A stretch of DNA of 64,000 nucleotides, taken from Saprospiraceae bacterium. Its GTDB lineage: Bacteria > Bacteroidota > Bacteroidia > Chitinophagales > Saprospiraceae. This document shows positions 8,360 through 16,938 of this stretch, piece after piece. Below the pieces are notes generated by a model. The model was not told the origin of the DNA and did no database searches. It saw nothing but the letters and a program-made list of their open reading frames with translations. The position numbers and the translations under genes are program-made. The stretch lies in contig JAGNXB010000003.1 in assembly GCA_017985675.1 (NCBI GenBank), forward strand, positions 86,363 to 150,362. The letters run 5' to 3'. How positions within the stretch are numbered: position 1 is the first letter of the stretch; every line of letters begins with the position of its first letter.

Positions 8360-9874
8360 TTAAAACCCCAATTTCATAAACTTGTCCCTGTAGTGTACCA
8401 GCCCCTTGTCATCTACTAATTGAATACCATACATGCCGGCGGGAAGTTGAAGCATATTCATGCTTACATTATAGGCTTCTCCTAATGGCCTGCTCATAAC
8501 CAACCGGCCATTCATATCGAACACATTACAGGTTGCGCCTGGTTCTAAGTTACTTCGGCTTAATTGTAAATAATCAGATACCGGATTCGGAAAGATCTTA
8601 TAATCATTTTGTAGGATATCCGACTGATCGGTAGATGACGTTTCGCAACCATTATATCCGCTCCAATCCCGAAAAAAAGGTAAATTAGGTAGGCTGTTTC
8701 TCCCACTGCCGTATATCTTGATGTGATTCTGCATCACCTGGCAGGACGATCCCGGACAGTCTGGTTCAAGAATTACTTGCAAATAATTGTACTGCCCACT
8801 GGGTGAAATATAAATGCGTCCATCCGGCGCTAATACGGCACTATAAAATCGCGTATGAAAGGGATCAGCAAAATCAGGATCCCGCTCAGCTACTAATACT
8901 CTGCTGGCGGATACATCCGGTGCTTCAAGATCGAACTGCCATATTTTGTAATCATACGTTGCATAAATGTACCGGCCAGATGGTGAAAAGGCAACACCAG
9001 TATATACTAATGGTTCACCTGGAAAATCAAGTCCAAATTCCCAGACCATTTGTCCGGTACTTGCATCAAATTGATAAATATGCAATCCCTCCTCCGCTAT
9101 AATTCTAGCATATCGATTTCTATCAGGAGAAAATGTGGCTTGGCCTATGAGATCAAAATCACCCCATAATTTCTCCGTACAAGTGTACACTGGGGTTCCT
9201 ACTCCTTCTTTGGTCACAGGGACACTGAAATAACAGGCCGATCTCGATCGGGGCACCACGATCCACCAGTCCTCTCCATTGGAGTGGCGCACTGCCAACA
9301 CACTATTTCGGCCTAATTTATCGTCAATTGCCGTTAATCGTTTTTCAATAACCGATCCATACCCTTCATCCAAGGACATGTCGATTACACTATAATGCAA
9401 TAAACTTGGACCGACATTCAAACCATTATCATCATAAATTTGCTCCAGATTTAAATTGAATAATAATATACTATCTTTAGTACCCGGCCAGGGAATAAGT
9501 ACAGCTCCATTAGTATATGGACTTGAGGAACTATTGGCTTTACATTGGGTTTTATATAATACACCGGCTACAATACTATCCCCATTCATCATTAATTCCA
9601 GATTACGATTGAACATTTTACAACCGTTACTAAAAGCCCACAAAGCTGGTCCTTCCTTATTAGCTACAGCTATTGCTCCGTCCAATAAGTTTCCCCAAGG
9701 AAAAAAAAGCGGCGATTGATAAAAAGTGTCATTTGTAAATTCGAACAAATTAGATGTAGGTTCCCCGGCCAGGTACCAACTGCCAAGTATCCATACACGA
9801 TCAAGGTAATCTTGTGACTTTCCCTGATTTGCTAGGGCCAATACAAGTATAACTCCAATGCTCCAGCGCATCAT
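8360..9874 (-). CDS. secreted beta-propeller-like protein with T9SS sorting domain
   Basis: 504 residues with a signal peptide ('MMRWSIGVILVLALANQGKS', then QDYLDR). The middle has blade-like segments such as 'ATFSPDRNRYARIIAEEG', 'AFSPSGRYIYATYDYKIWQF' and 'VLAPDGRIYISPSGQ', resembling WD40/PD40-like propellers. The last ~75 residues ('IFPNPVSDYLQLS ... LPAGMYGIQLV') are a T9SS sorting domain. Proteins of this layout are common and uncharacterised in Saprospiraceae-like bacteria. No enzyme motif is seen. It is separated from the PNGase F-like gene by about 90 bases and shares its orientation. Confidence 0.8.
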   Translation of the reverse strand: MMRWSIGVILVLALANQGKSQDYLDRVWILGSWYLAGEPTSNLFEFTNDTFYQSPLFFPWGNLLDGAIAVANKEGPALWAFSNGCKMFNRNLELMMNGDSIVAGVLYKTQCKANSSSSPYTNGAVLIPWPGTKDSILLFNLNLEQIYDDNGLNVGPSLLHYSVIDMSLDEGYGSVIEKRLTAIDDKLGRNSVLAVRHSNGEDWWIVVPRSRSACYFSVPVTKEGVGTPVYTCTEKLWGDFDLIGQATFSPDRNRYARIIAEEGLHIYQFDASTGQMVWEFGLDFPGEPLVYTGVAFSPSGRYIYATYDYKIWQFDLEAPDVSASRVLVAERDPDFADPFHTRFYSAVLAPDGRIYISPSGQYNYLQVILEPDCPGSSCQVMQNHIKIYGSGRNSLPNLPFFRDWSGYNGCETSSTDQSDILQNDYKIFPNPVSDYLQLSRSNLEPGATCNVFDMNGRLVMSRPLGEAYNVSMNMLQLPAGMYGIQLVDDKGLVHYRDKFMKLGF

Positions 9875-10174
9875 ATCATTATAAATTTTGGGTTAGATCA
9901 ATAACGTTTTGCGCGATAATTGACGCATACAACTATAATAAACCTTCCCAATATACAGAGAAAGTCTTTGCACTGCAAATCAATCTGTACTTGATACCCT
10001 GCCACTCACAGGGAAGCTATGTAGCAATTGGTACGGATGGGGTATTGACTGTCTAAGCCGACTTTATAGTCCCATCATTTAAGTGTGCTCGAATAAATAG
10101 AAATCCTCGAAGAACGTTAACACTTTCTCCCCTCTTTTAGAAAGACTAACCTATTTATTAACGCTTATTCATCT
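9875..10174. other. intergenic region at right border of the secreted-protein block
   Basis: 300 bases with no gene. It holds the damaged alkD tail at 10010-10048. The remainder is AT-rich and featureless by eye. Confidence 0.5.
10010..10048 (+). pseudogene. remnant copy of the alkD 3' end
   Basis: 39 bases matching 1183-1221, the last twelve codons and stop of the AlkD-like gene, with only two substitutions. In the reading frame they turn the Lys codon after Met into TAG, so the tail reads M-stop-QLVRMGY-stop. Weaker similarity seems to continue a little further 5'. It sits 8.8 kb from the intact gene on the far side of the four T9SS cargo genes, which makes the two copies direct repeats flanking that block. 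Confidence 0.8.
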
Positions 10175-11659
10175 TCACTCCCTCCCCCAACTCGATCCCT
10201 CATTACCGTCTTTCACCACAATACCTGCAGCCTTAAGACCGTCACGGATTTTATCGGCCATCGGCCAGTCTTTACCCAAACGCGCCTCCATGCGTATATC
10301 CAGGATGAGGGACATCAATTTATCTGTAATTCCGGAAGCCGCTTGATCAGCCTCCTCCTTCAGTCCAAAAACATCAAATAACAACTCGGCCATTTGTTTT
10401 TTTACCAGATCCAGCGTTTCCTGACGCACCTGTTCCAACGTTATTTGTCCGCCTTTCAGCGCATTGATCCGTGGGGCTATTTCAAAAAACCGGGCCAGTA
10501 CCCGAGGCGTATTGAAGTCATCACAGAGATCATCCATCGCCGCATCCAGGTTGGACCGGATCTCCAGATCCAGTTCGCCATCTACTTTGCCGGTCGCCTG
10601 CGGCAAATTGTGGAGGGTTTTCCAGGTCTCCATCAATCGGCTGAATCCTTTCTCTGCCGCTTGTAATGCCCCATCAGTGATATCGAGGGTGCTGCGGTAA
10701 TGGGCCTGCAACATAAAGAACCGGACCACCATCGGGCCATATCCCTTGGTAATCCATTCACTCTCGCCGGTAAACAGTTCGTAGGGCGAGATCGTGTTGC
10801 CATCACTTTTGGACATTTTTTTGCCATTCAGCAACAGCATATTGCCATGCAACCAATAACGCGCAGGTGCACAGCCGCATGCGCCATAGTTTTGGGCTAT
10901 TTCATTTTCGTGGTGTGGAAATTTCAGGTCTGAGCCACCCCCATGGATGTCAAATGTTTTGCCCAGGTACTTGGTACTCATCGCTGAGCACTCCAGGTGC
11001 CAGCCGGGGAAGCCCTCGCCCCAGGGTGAATTCCAGCGCATGATATGCTCCGGCTCTGCTTTCATCCAAATCGCAAAATCGGCCGGATGTCGTTTTTCAT
11101 CCTGTTTGTTGAGATCCCTGGTCTCCTGCAACAGATCCTCAATGATCCGCCCACTTAGCTGCCCATATACACCCTGCTCTTTAGAAAATTTTACGGTGTC
11201 AAAATAAACAGACCCGTTGATTTCATAAGCCAGACCGCTTTCCAGGATGGCTTTTACCATCTCGATTTGTTCGATGATATGCCCTGTGGCTCGCGGTTCG
11301 ATACTCGGCGGGAGCACATTTAGGATGCGCATGATATCATGGAATCCGTTGGTGTATTTTTCCACAATCTCCATTGGCTCCAACTGCTCGAGGCGTGCCC
11401 CTTTGGCGATCCGGTCCTCTCCATCATCAAGCAGGTGGCCCACATCCGTAATATTACGCACATACCGCACTTTGTAACCCAGATATCGCAACGTGCGAAA
11501 GATGATATCAAAACTCACAAAGGACCGGCAATTGCCCAGATGCACATCATTATATACCGTAGGGCCGCATACATACATGCCGACATGACCCGCATGCAAG
11601 GGCACAAACAAACTTTTTTCCCTGGTCAGGCTATTGTGGACGTAAAGGTCTTTGGGCAT
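10175..11659 (-). CDS. cysS: cysteinyl-tRNA synthetase
   Basis: 494 residues, class I aminoacyl-tRNA synthetase charging tRNA-Cys. Visible motifs: '[15 protein letters not shown]' near residues 29-43 with the zinc-ligand Cys and the HIGH-type HLGN; 'LECSAMS' and '[15 protein letters not shown]' carrying further zinc ligands; and '[10 protein letters not shown]', the KMSKS loop. The C-terminal helical anticodon-recognition part is complete. The start at ATG 11659 gives the usual '[15 protein letters not shown]' beginning. The 150 bases upstream are low-complexity and G-rich on the plus strand (see separate entry). Confidence 0.97.
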   Translation of the reverse strand: MPKDLYVHNSLTREKSLFVPLHAGHVGMYVCGPTVYNDVHLGNCRSFVSFDIIFRTLRYLGYKVRYVRNITDVGHLLDDGEDRIAKGARLEQLEPMEIVEKYTNGFHDIMRILNVLPPSIEPRATGHIIEQIEMVKAILESGLAYEINGSVYFDTVKFSKEQGVYGQLSGRIIEDLLQETRDLNKQDEKRHPADFAIWMKAEPEHIMRWNSPWGEGFPGWHLECSAMSTKYLGKTFDIHGGGSDLKFPHHENEIAQNYGACGCAPARYWLHGNMLLLNGKKMSKSDGNTISPYELFTGESEWITKGYGPMVVRFFMLQAHYRSTLDITDGALQAAEKGFSRLMETWKTLHNLPQATGKVDGELDLEIRSNLDAAMDDLCDDFNTPRVLARFFEIAPRINALKGGQITLEQVRQETLDLVKKQMAELLFDVFGLKEEADQAASGITDKLMSLILDIRMEARLGKDWPMADKIRDGLKAAGIVVKDGNEGSSWGRE

Positions 11660-11790
11660 ATTGAGGGTTTGAGGGTGGAGGGTTTGAGGTTTTGAGGGGG
11701 TTTGGAGTTTAGGAGTCGAGGAGGAGGGAGGAGGTTTTGTGGGTGCCCCTTTAGGGGTTTGGGGTAGCGATGGGCAGGTTTTGAGGTATG
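11660..11790. repeat. strand-asymmetric purine-rich leader before cysS
   Basis: The plus strand is almost all G/T/A with repeated 'gagggttt' and 'gaggttttg' variants, so the cysS leader RNA would be C- and A-rich with very little G, apart from a small CCCCTTTAGGGG hairpin. It could be simple low-complexity drift or an unstructured leader. Confidence 0.5.
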
Positions 11791-11847
11791 AGTTTATATT
11801 ATAATGGGTGCAAAGTTATTCCCTGATGTTGAAAGCTGCCTGGATTA

Positions 11848-12906
11848 TTACTCCGGGTTGGCGGGTTTTTCATCAAATGTTACCCGGGCTGAAACCGGAT
11901 AATGATCGGATAAAGAAACGCGCTGGATATGGTGATCCAGAAAAGCGATGCCTTTTCCACCAAGGATATAATCGATCCGCAGTCCGGGTATCTTACCTGC
12001 AAATGTGGTACCAAATCCGGAGCCGCCACATTGAAAACTATCGTCCAGGCCTTCCGCCACCGTCCGGTAACTATAGGACTGGGGGGTATCATTAAAATCA
12101 CCGAGGATCAATACCGGCAACGTGCATTTGGCCACCTCTTCCGCCAGCCATCGGGCCTGCTCCGCACGCATCGCCGTAGAGCGTTTTACCCTGCCCAATA
12201 CGCTGCGATAGCCTTTCCAGGTGTTTTTGTCGTTCATTGGCGCCTCCAACAGGATTTCTGTTTCCTTGGTAATAATACGATGGGACTGCAAATGCGCATT
12301 ATATACCCGCACCTTGCCCAGCGGTGTCTGGACATCTGCCCATATAATGCTGTTGCCGGAATGCGCAAAGTCTTTTTCCCCTTTATTTTTTAATGGGTAT
12401 CGGGAAATTAAAACCGTGTTGCGATAACGGTAGATGTTTGCGGCCGGCATGCCCCAATCTTTTCCCTCCGGCTTGTAGGCTCTGGGTATCTCCTGCAGGC
12501 AGAGGATATCGGGCCTGCGATCATCAGGAAAAAGTGAGTCAATCAATGCGGGATCTACCTTGTGGTTTTTTGTTTTTGTTTTCCACAACTGGACTAATGC
12601 ATGCGCATTAAAGGTGGTCACCTGAATACTTTTTTTATCCGTAGTCCTGGAACCACCAAATTGCATATGCCGCCCCAATGAGGGTAGACAAAAAAGCAGT
12701 GCCAATACCGTTATCCACATCCCTCTGCCCGGTCGAAACAACCAATACACGATGAGTAGAGCTTGTGCCATCACCAGATAGACAAACCCGTATGCCGTAA
12801 AAAGGGGAAGCCAAAATTGATCGGGAGGTATCCAGGGTGCCAATAAGGCCAACAGCGTCGCCAGGGCCAACAAGCCGCCGATGACGGTCATGAGGAAGCG
12901 AAGCAT
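11848..12906 (-). CDS. membrane-anchored endonuclease/exonuclease/phosphatase family protein
   Basis: 352 residues. Three hydrophobic segments occupy about residues 1-85, then an EEP-fold catalytic domain with the expected motifs: 'LCLQEIP' (metal-binding Glu), 'YNAHLQSHR', 'ILGDFNDTP', 'DYILGG' and the terminal 'SDHYPV' His. Such proteins hydrolyse phosphodiester or phosphoester bonds; the substrate is unknown. It begins two bases after the second rhomboid gene and is the last gene of the mutL-rhomboid-rhomboid-EEP operon. Confidence 0.88.
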   Translation of the reverse strand: MLRFLMTVIGGLLALATLLALLAPWIPPDQFWLPLFTAYGFVYLVMAQALLIVYWLFRPGRGMWITVLALLFCLPSLGRHMQFGGSRTTDKKSIQVTTFNAHALVQLWKTKTKNHKVDPALIDSLFPDDRRPDILCLQEIPRAYKPEGKDWGMPAANIYRYRNTVLISRYPLKNKGEKDFAHSGNSIIWADVQTPLGKVRVYNAHLQSHRIITKETEILLEAPMNDKNTWKGYRSVLGRVKRSTAMRAEQARWLAEEVAKCTLPVLILGDFNDTPQSYSYRTVAEGLDDSFQCGGSGFGTTFAGKIPGLRIDYILGGKGIAFLDHHIQRVSLSDHYPVSARVTFDEKPANPE

Positions 12907-12908
12907 GT

Positions 12909-13808
12909 TCAGGTTTTGCTTTGATTGTCGAGAAAATCTTTCTCCGCCGGCGTAAGCGCCTCTATGCCTTTGTGTTTAATTTTTTCAAGAATGGCATCCA
13001 GTTTTGTCTGGGTATTATCGGGCACGATAGGCGTGTTTTTGGCCGGGCGTGAGTCGTTGCGGTACACCAGTCTGGGGCGCCTTTCCCTGCGCTGGAATAA
13101 TGACATGACCCCAGCTTCCAGGTTATTTATCCCAATTCCCAAATCATATCCCTGCCGCAATATCACAATAAACAGATAACCAAATAATGCACCGCCCAAA
13201 TGCGCAAAGTGCCCACCCGTATTTACATTTCCTGCCAAACTGATCAGGTCGATAAAAAGCAATACGGCAACGACGTACTTTAGCTTGACTTCGCCTATAA
13301 TCAACAAATGAATGCGGTAATCCGGTGCAATCACACCCGCCGCCATCACCAGCGCCATCACCGCTCCCGAAGCTCCGAGTGCATATATTTCACCTGCTGC
13401 GCCGTAGTGGAAAAGCTGGGCACTGCCCACAAATACCAAACCTGCAAACAACCCACCCAATAAGTAAATGGGCAAAATTCGATGGTTGCCAATCAGATCA
13501 CCTACGATACGGCCAAACCAATACAGGAAGAGCATATTCCACAAGAGATGCCAAAAGCCCTCGTGCAGGAACATGGCCGTAATAAATACCCAGGGATGGG
13601 TCAGATCAAACCAGGGATCGGATGACAAGGTCAGATATCGACGGATCTGGTAATAAAAGGGATGTACCTGCCCGGCATTGGTAATCCAAAAGCCCAGCCG
13701 CACCAGATTGATGATCACAAAGGCCGCGATGTTGACAATGGCAATCCGCGTGACCATGTTGCCAAGGCGGAATTCCCTTCGTACATCTTCCAGGATCGAT
13801 TGGAGCAT
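12909..13808 (-). CDS. rhomboid family intramembrane serine protease with C-terminal extension
   Basis: 299 residues, six or so membrane segments. The rhomboid catalytic dyad is visible: Ser in 'ALGASGAVMALV' and His in 'GGHFAHLGGALFGYL'. A soluble C-terminal tail (about residues 225-299) ends with 'IKHKGIEALTPAEKDFLDN', a short helical module often attached to Bacteroidota rhomboids. It cleaves transmembrane substrates within the bilayer; the target is unknown. It lies directly after a second, shorter rhomboid gene, so the pair probably arose by duplication. Confidence 0.92.
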   Translation of the reverse strand: MLQSILEDVRREFRLGNMVTRIAIVNIAAFVIINLVRLGFWITNAGQVHPFYYQIRRYLTLSSDPWFDLTHPWVFITAMFLHEGFWHLLWNMLFLYWFGRIVGDLIGNHRILPIYLLGGLFAGLVFVGSAQLFHYGAAGEIYALGASGAVMALVMAAGVIAPDYRIHLLIIGEVKLKYVVAVLLFIDLISLAGNVNTGGHFAHLGGALFGYLFIVILRQGYDLGIGINNLEAGVMSLFQRRERRPRLVYRNDSRPAKNTPIVPDNTQTKLDAILEKIKHKGIEALTPAEKDFLDNQSKT

Positions 13809-13828
13809 AGGACAAATTTAGTCGCTGA

Positions 13829-14476
13829 TTATCGCAAACGAAAACCCTGCCAGTACAGGATGAGTAAAAACCCCGTCAATGCGCCACCTAAATGTGCAAA
13901 GTGGGCTACCCCGGAATCAAAATTGCCCAGTCCCAGAAAGAGTTCCAGTGCGGCATACAAGGCCACCATCACCCAGGCTTTCATAGGAATAGGTGGTATA
14001 AGTAACATCACCTGCCGGTCGGGAAACAACATACCAAAAGCCAGTAGCACGCCGAACACGGATCCGGATGCACCCAGCACGGGTACATTGAGACTACTCA
14101 GGGAAGCATCGCCATAGGTTACTTCAAGATACTTGACCAGAAAATGCGCCGCCAATGCGCCAAATCCGGTTATGAAATAATAAAACAGAAATTTTTTGGG
14201 TCCCCATAGCGCTTCAACGGGCGGGCCAAACATGTAAATGGCAAACATGTTAAAAAACAGATGGCTGATGTTGGCATGCATAAACATGTAGGTCACCAAC
14301 TGATAGGGCTGGAAAAAAGGCGAACCCGGGTAAAAAGCGGCCAGCGCCATCCTGCCCCAGTCGGATGTAGCCACCATCTCGCCCGATAGCTGCGGATCGC
14401 CCATCCATAAGGTACCTATAAAAACAAGGACATTGATGATCAACAGGTTTTTGATGACCGGTGTGATTGCAAGCAT
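13829..14476 (-). CDS. rhomboid family intramembrane serine protease
   Basis: 215 residues, nearly all membrane segments. Catalytic Ser is in 'VLGASGSVFGVLLAFG' and His in 'SGVAHFAHLGGALTGF'. 'MFMHANISHLFFNMFAIYMFG' holds the conserved HxxxN-type segment of L1/TM2. It is 47 bases downstream of mutL and 20 bases upstream of the second rhomboid. No soluble extension. Confidence 0.93.
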   Translation of the reverse strand: MLAITPVIKNLLIINVLVFIGTLWMGDPQLSGEMVATSDWGRMALAAFYPGSPFFQPYQLVTYMFMHANISHLFFNMFAIYMFGPPVEALWGPKKFLFYYFITGFGALAAHFLVKYLEVTYGDASLSSLNVPVLGASGSVFGVLLAFGMLFPDRQVMLLIPPIPMKAWVMVALYAALELFLGLGNFDSGVAHFAHLGGALTGFLLILYWQGFRLR

Positions 14477-14523
14477 TGAAGGGTTGACTGATTAAATGAG
14501 GAATAAATCTACGTGTTATTTGT

Positions 14524-16377
14524 TCATCCCCTGAACTGCTTTTCCAGATCTTCGAGGCTATAGGTCAGAAAACACATGCGCCCGCCGGGGCTTTTAAAGG
14601 GTATTTCGCAGGCAAATAAACGATCAATAATATCGCGCATTTCGGCCTCATTCAGGGGGGTGCCCCGTTTCAGGCAGGCATTTCGGGCAAGACTGCGGGC
14701 GAGGTTTTCTTTATTTCCTGCTTTGAGGGGCAAATCTTCCTTGTGTTGATGTAACATCAAACGGATGAGCTCCAACGCATCGGTATGGGCAGATAAGTTG
14801 GCCGGTATGCCGTGCAGGATAAATGCGTGTTGACCAAAATCCTGCAAGTCAAAACCCAATTGCTGCAATGCGGGCAGTAAACTCAGGATAAGCTGGCTAT
14901 CTGCCGGGTTGAGCTCCAGCGTCCGCGGGAAAAGTTCTTTCTGAATATTAGCCGTTTGGCCTTCAAGCTGCTGGAGGAGTTGCTCGTAGAGAATGCGTTC
15001 GTGTGCCGCCTGTTGGTCTATCAGTATATACCCTGATTTTATCGGGGAGAGGATATAGGTCTGGTGTATCTGGTAGGGTCGGATGGCCGAACGAGTGCGC
15101 AGCATATCATCCATCTGCTTTTGGTCGCCAGGTTGGCTGTCCAGGCGTATCGCCGGTGATAAATCATCCGGGATTTGTGCTGCCGACTGGGGATTTTCTT
15201 CTTCCAGCGGTTTTTGCAAAACGCTGAATAACTCCTGCCAGTCCTTGCGTTCAGCTTTGCGTTCTTCCGTGAAGCGAGCGGTGGGAAAGACCTGGTCAAT
15301 CCGATTTTCCCTATTTATACCCTGGGGCACATTCATATGCGCCGGGGCCATACTGTGGTCCGGTTCGAAATCCAAAGACGGAATCATCCCATGCCTACCC
15401 AGTGCGTGCCGGACGGAAACCTTGACAAAATGATATACCAGGCGTTCGTCGTCAAACTTGATTTCATGTTTGGTAGGATGCACGTTGACATCAATCCGGG
15501 TAGGATCAATATCCAGGAAAAGCACATAAAACGGATGCAGATCGGCACCAATCAGCTCCTCATAAGCACTTACTATAGCATGGTGCAGATATCCGCTTTT
15601 GATATAACGTCGATTGACAAATAAAAACTGCTCGCCGCGTGATTTACGGGCGGCTTCAGGCTTTCCTACAAATCCGGTAATCAGCAGGTTATCCGCATCT
15701 TCTTCAACCGGCACTATTTTGTTATTGGTGTTGGATCCAAGGACCCCGACGATGCGCAAGCGCTGGTTGACCGGCGGCAGGTGAAATACTTCCTGATCAT
15801 TGTGATGCAGGGTGAAATGTATGCCGGGGTGGGCTATGGCCACGTGCTGAAATTCATCCAGGATATGCCGCATTTCGACATTGTCCGATTTTAGAAACTT
15901 GCGGCGAGCCGGTACATTAAAAAAGAGGTTGCGCACCGAAATGCTGGTCCCCGTGGGTACTGCGGCATCTTCCTGAATTTGGACGGATGAGGCCTCCATC
16001 AGGATGCGGGTGCCAATGGTATCTTCTTTTCGACTTGTTTTGAGTTCGACCTGGGCTACAGATGCGATCGAAGCCATGGCTTCGCCCCGAAAACCCATCG
16101 TTTGCAAATGAAACAAATCATCCGCACTGCGGATTTTACTGGTGGCATGCCGCTCAAAACACATTCGGGCGTCTGTCACGGACATACCGCTACCGTCATC
16201 CACAACCTGGATGAGCTGTTTGCCACCGTCTTTCAGGATCAGTTGGATGCGCGAAGCTCCGGCATCCAGCGCATTCTCCAACAGTTCCTTAACCACCGAT
16301 GCCGGGCGCTGAATAACTTCTCCTGCTGCGATCTGATTGGCAATAGCATCAGGTAGAAGCTTAATAATATCCCCCAT
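14524..16377 (-). CDS. mutL: DNA mismatch repair protein MutL
   Basis: About 617 residues starting at ATG 16377 ('MGDIIKLLPDAIANQIAAGE'); further upstream codons to 16413 are in frame but precede the likely transcription start. The GHKL ATPase motifs are clear: 'ELLENALDAGA', 'DDGSGM', 'TMGFRGEAMASI' and 'GTSISVRNLFFNVPARRKF'. The C-terminal dimerisation domain carries 'DQQAAHERILYE', matching the endonuclease metal motif DQHA(x)2E(x)4E except for Gln in place of His. The later 'FKSPGGRMCF' stands where endonuclease-type MutLs often have a Cys-Pro-His-Gly metal motif, so nicking activity is uncertain. MutL links MutS to downstream repair. First gene of a four-gene operon with the rhomboids and the EEP protein. 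Confidence 0.96.
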   Translation of the reverse strand: MGDIIKLLPDAIANQIAAGEVIQRPASVVKELLENALDAGASRIQLILKDGGKQLIQVVDDGSGMSVTDARMCFERHATSKIRSADDLFHLQTMGFRGEAMASIASVAQVELKTSRKEDTIGTRILMEASSVQIQEDAAVPTGTSISVRNLFFNVPARRKFLKSDNVEMRHILDEFQHVAIAHPGIHFTLHHNDQEVFHLPPVNQRLRIVGVLGSNTNNKIVPVEEDADNLLITGFVGKPEAARKSRGEQFLFVNRRYIKSGYLHHAIVSAYEELIGADLHPFYVLFLDIDPTRIDVNVHPTKHEIKFDDERLVYHFVKVSVRHALGRHGMIPSLDFEPDHSMAPAHMNVPQGINRENRIDQVFPTARFTEERKAERKDWQELFSVLQKPLEEENPQSAAQIPDDLSPAIRLDSQPGDQKQMDDMLRTRSAIRPYQIHQTYILSPIKSGYILIDQQAAHERILYEQLLQQLEGQTANIQKELFPRTLELNPADSQLILSLLPALQQLGFDLQDFGQHAFILHGIPANLSAHTDALELIRLMLHQHKEDLPLKAGNKENLARSLARNACLKRGTPLNEAEMRDIIDRLFACEIPFKSPGGRMCFLTYSLEDLEKQFRG

Positions 16378-16410
16378 GAAGGATGATTCAATGATCATTT
16401 TGACCTGGTG

Positions 16411-16418
16411 CAAAGCTA
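16411..16418 (-). promoter_or_regulatory. -7 promoter box upstream of mutL
   Basis: Reads TAGCTTTG on the minus strand (TAnnTTTG match), giving a leader of about 28 bases to the ATG at 16377. This argues against the longer upstream reading of mutL. Confidence 0.5.
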
Positions 16419-16458
16419 CATCAGGGAAACCACATAAAGGTTCATCCCGACGATGAAC

Positions 16459-16767
16459 TCATTCCATGAACGCAAGAATCTTTGACATATTGGCCGATAA
16501 AAACCAAAATGCCGCCAACATCAGACAAAGCAGGATTACCACGAAGCGCAAATTGGGTGTCCAGATTTGCGACCTTGATGAGCCGTTGCGGTCTTTATTC
16601 ATACCGCTATAGCTTTGATAATGTCGGGATATGCGACTACGCATGCCATCCAAGTTACTTTGGTTGGCATGTTCAGCCGGTGAAAACAGTTTGTTTTCTT
16701 CCTTTTGGGGATCGTAATACCGCGGCCTATAGTCAAAGGTCCTTGGTCGTGGCTGTTTTCGAAACAT
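16459..16767 (-). CDS. small tail-anchored membrane protein, unknown function
   Basis: 102 residues from ATG 16767 ('MFRKQPRPRTFDYRPRYYDP'). A basic, Tyr/Pro-rich N-terminal half is followed by one membrane segment near the C-terminus ('FVVILLCLMLAAFWFLSANM'). An in-frame extension to 16839 exists but looks non-native. It lies between mutL and the divergent PorE-like gene. Small proteins with an 'RPRYYDPxKEE' motif accompany mutL/rhomboid genes in Bacteroidota as far as I recall, but no function can be given. Confidence 0.7.
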   Translation of the reverse strand: MFRKQPRPRTFDYRPRYYDPQKEENKLFSPAEHANQSNLDGMRSRISRHYQSYSGMNKDRNGSSRSQIWTPNLRFVVILLCLMLAAFWFLSANMSKILAFME

Positions 16768-16938
16768 GCCTAAAGGTAAACATTTTGAAAAAGACCGTTT
16801 GTAGGAGTCCTTTAGGTTTATTTTAGAGTTGGGTACCAATGAATGATTTCCACATCATTTTCCTTAAAAACGTAGAATTATTTCAAAAGAATATGGTTTT
16901 GGTATGCGTTAATCCCCGAACGTTCGTTCTTTTTGGAT

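Noticed and set aside
10010..10048. Functional second alkD fragment
   Set aside because: Only 39 bases remain, with an in-frame stop; a remnant.
16917..16926. CGAACGTTCG palindrome before the PorE-like gene as an SOS box
   Set aside because: Only ten bases match and the spacing differs from CGAAC-N4-GTTCG-type boxes; PorE-like genes are not known LexA targets.
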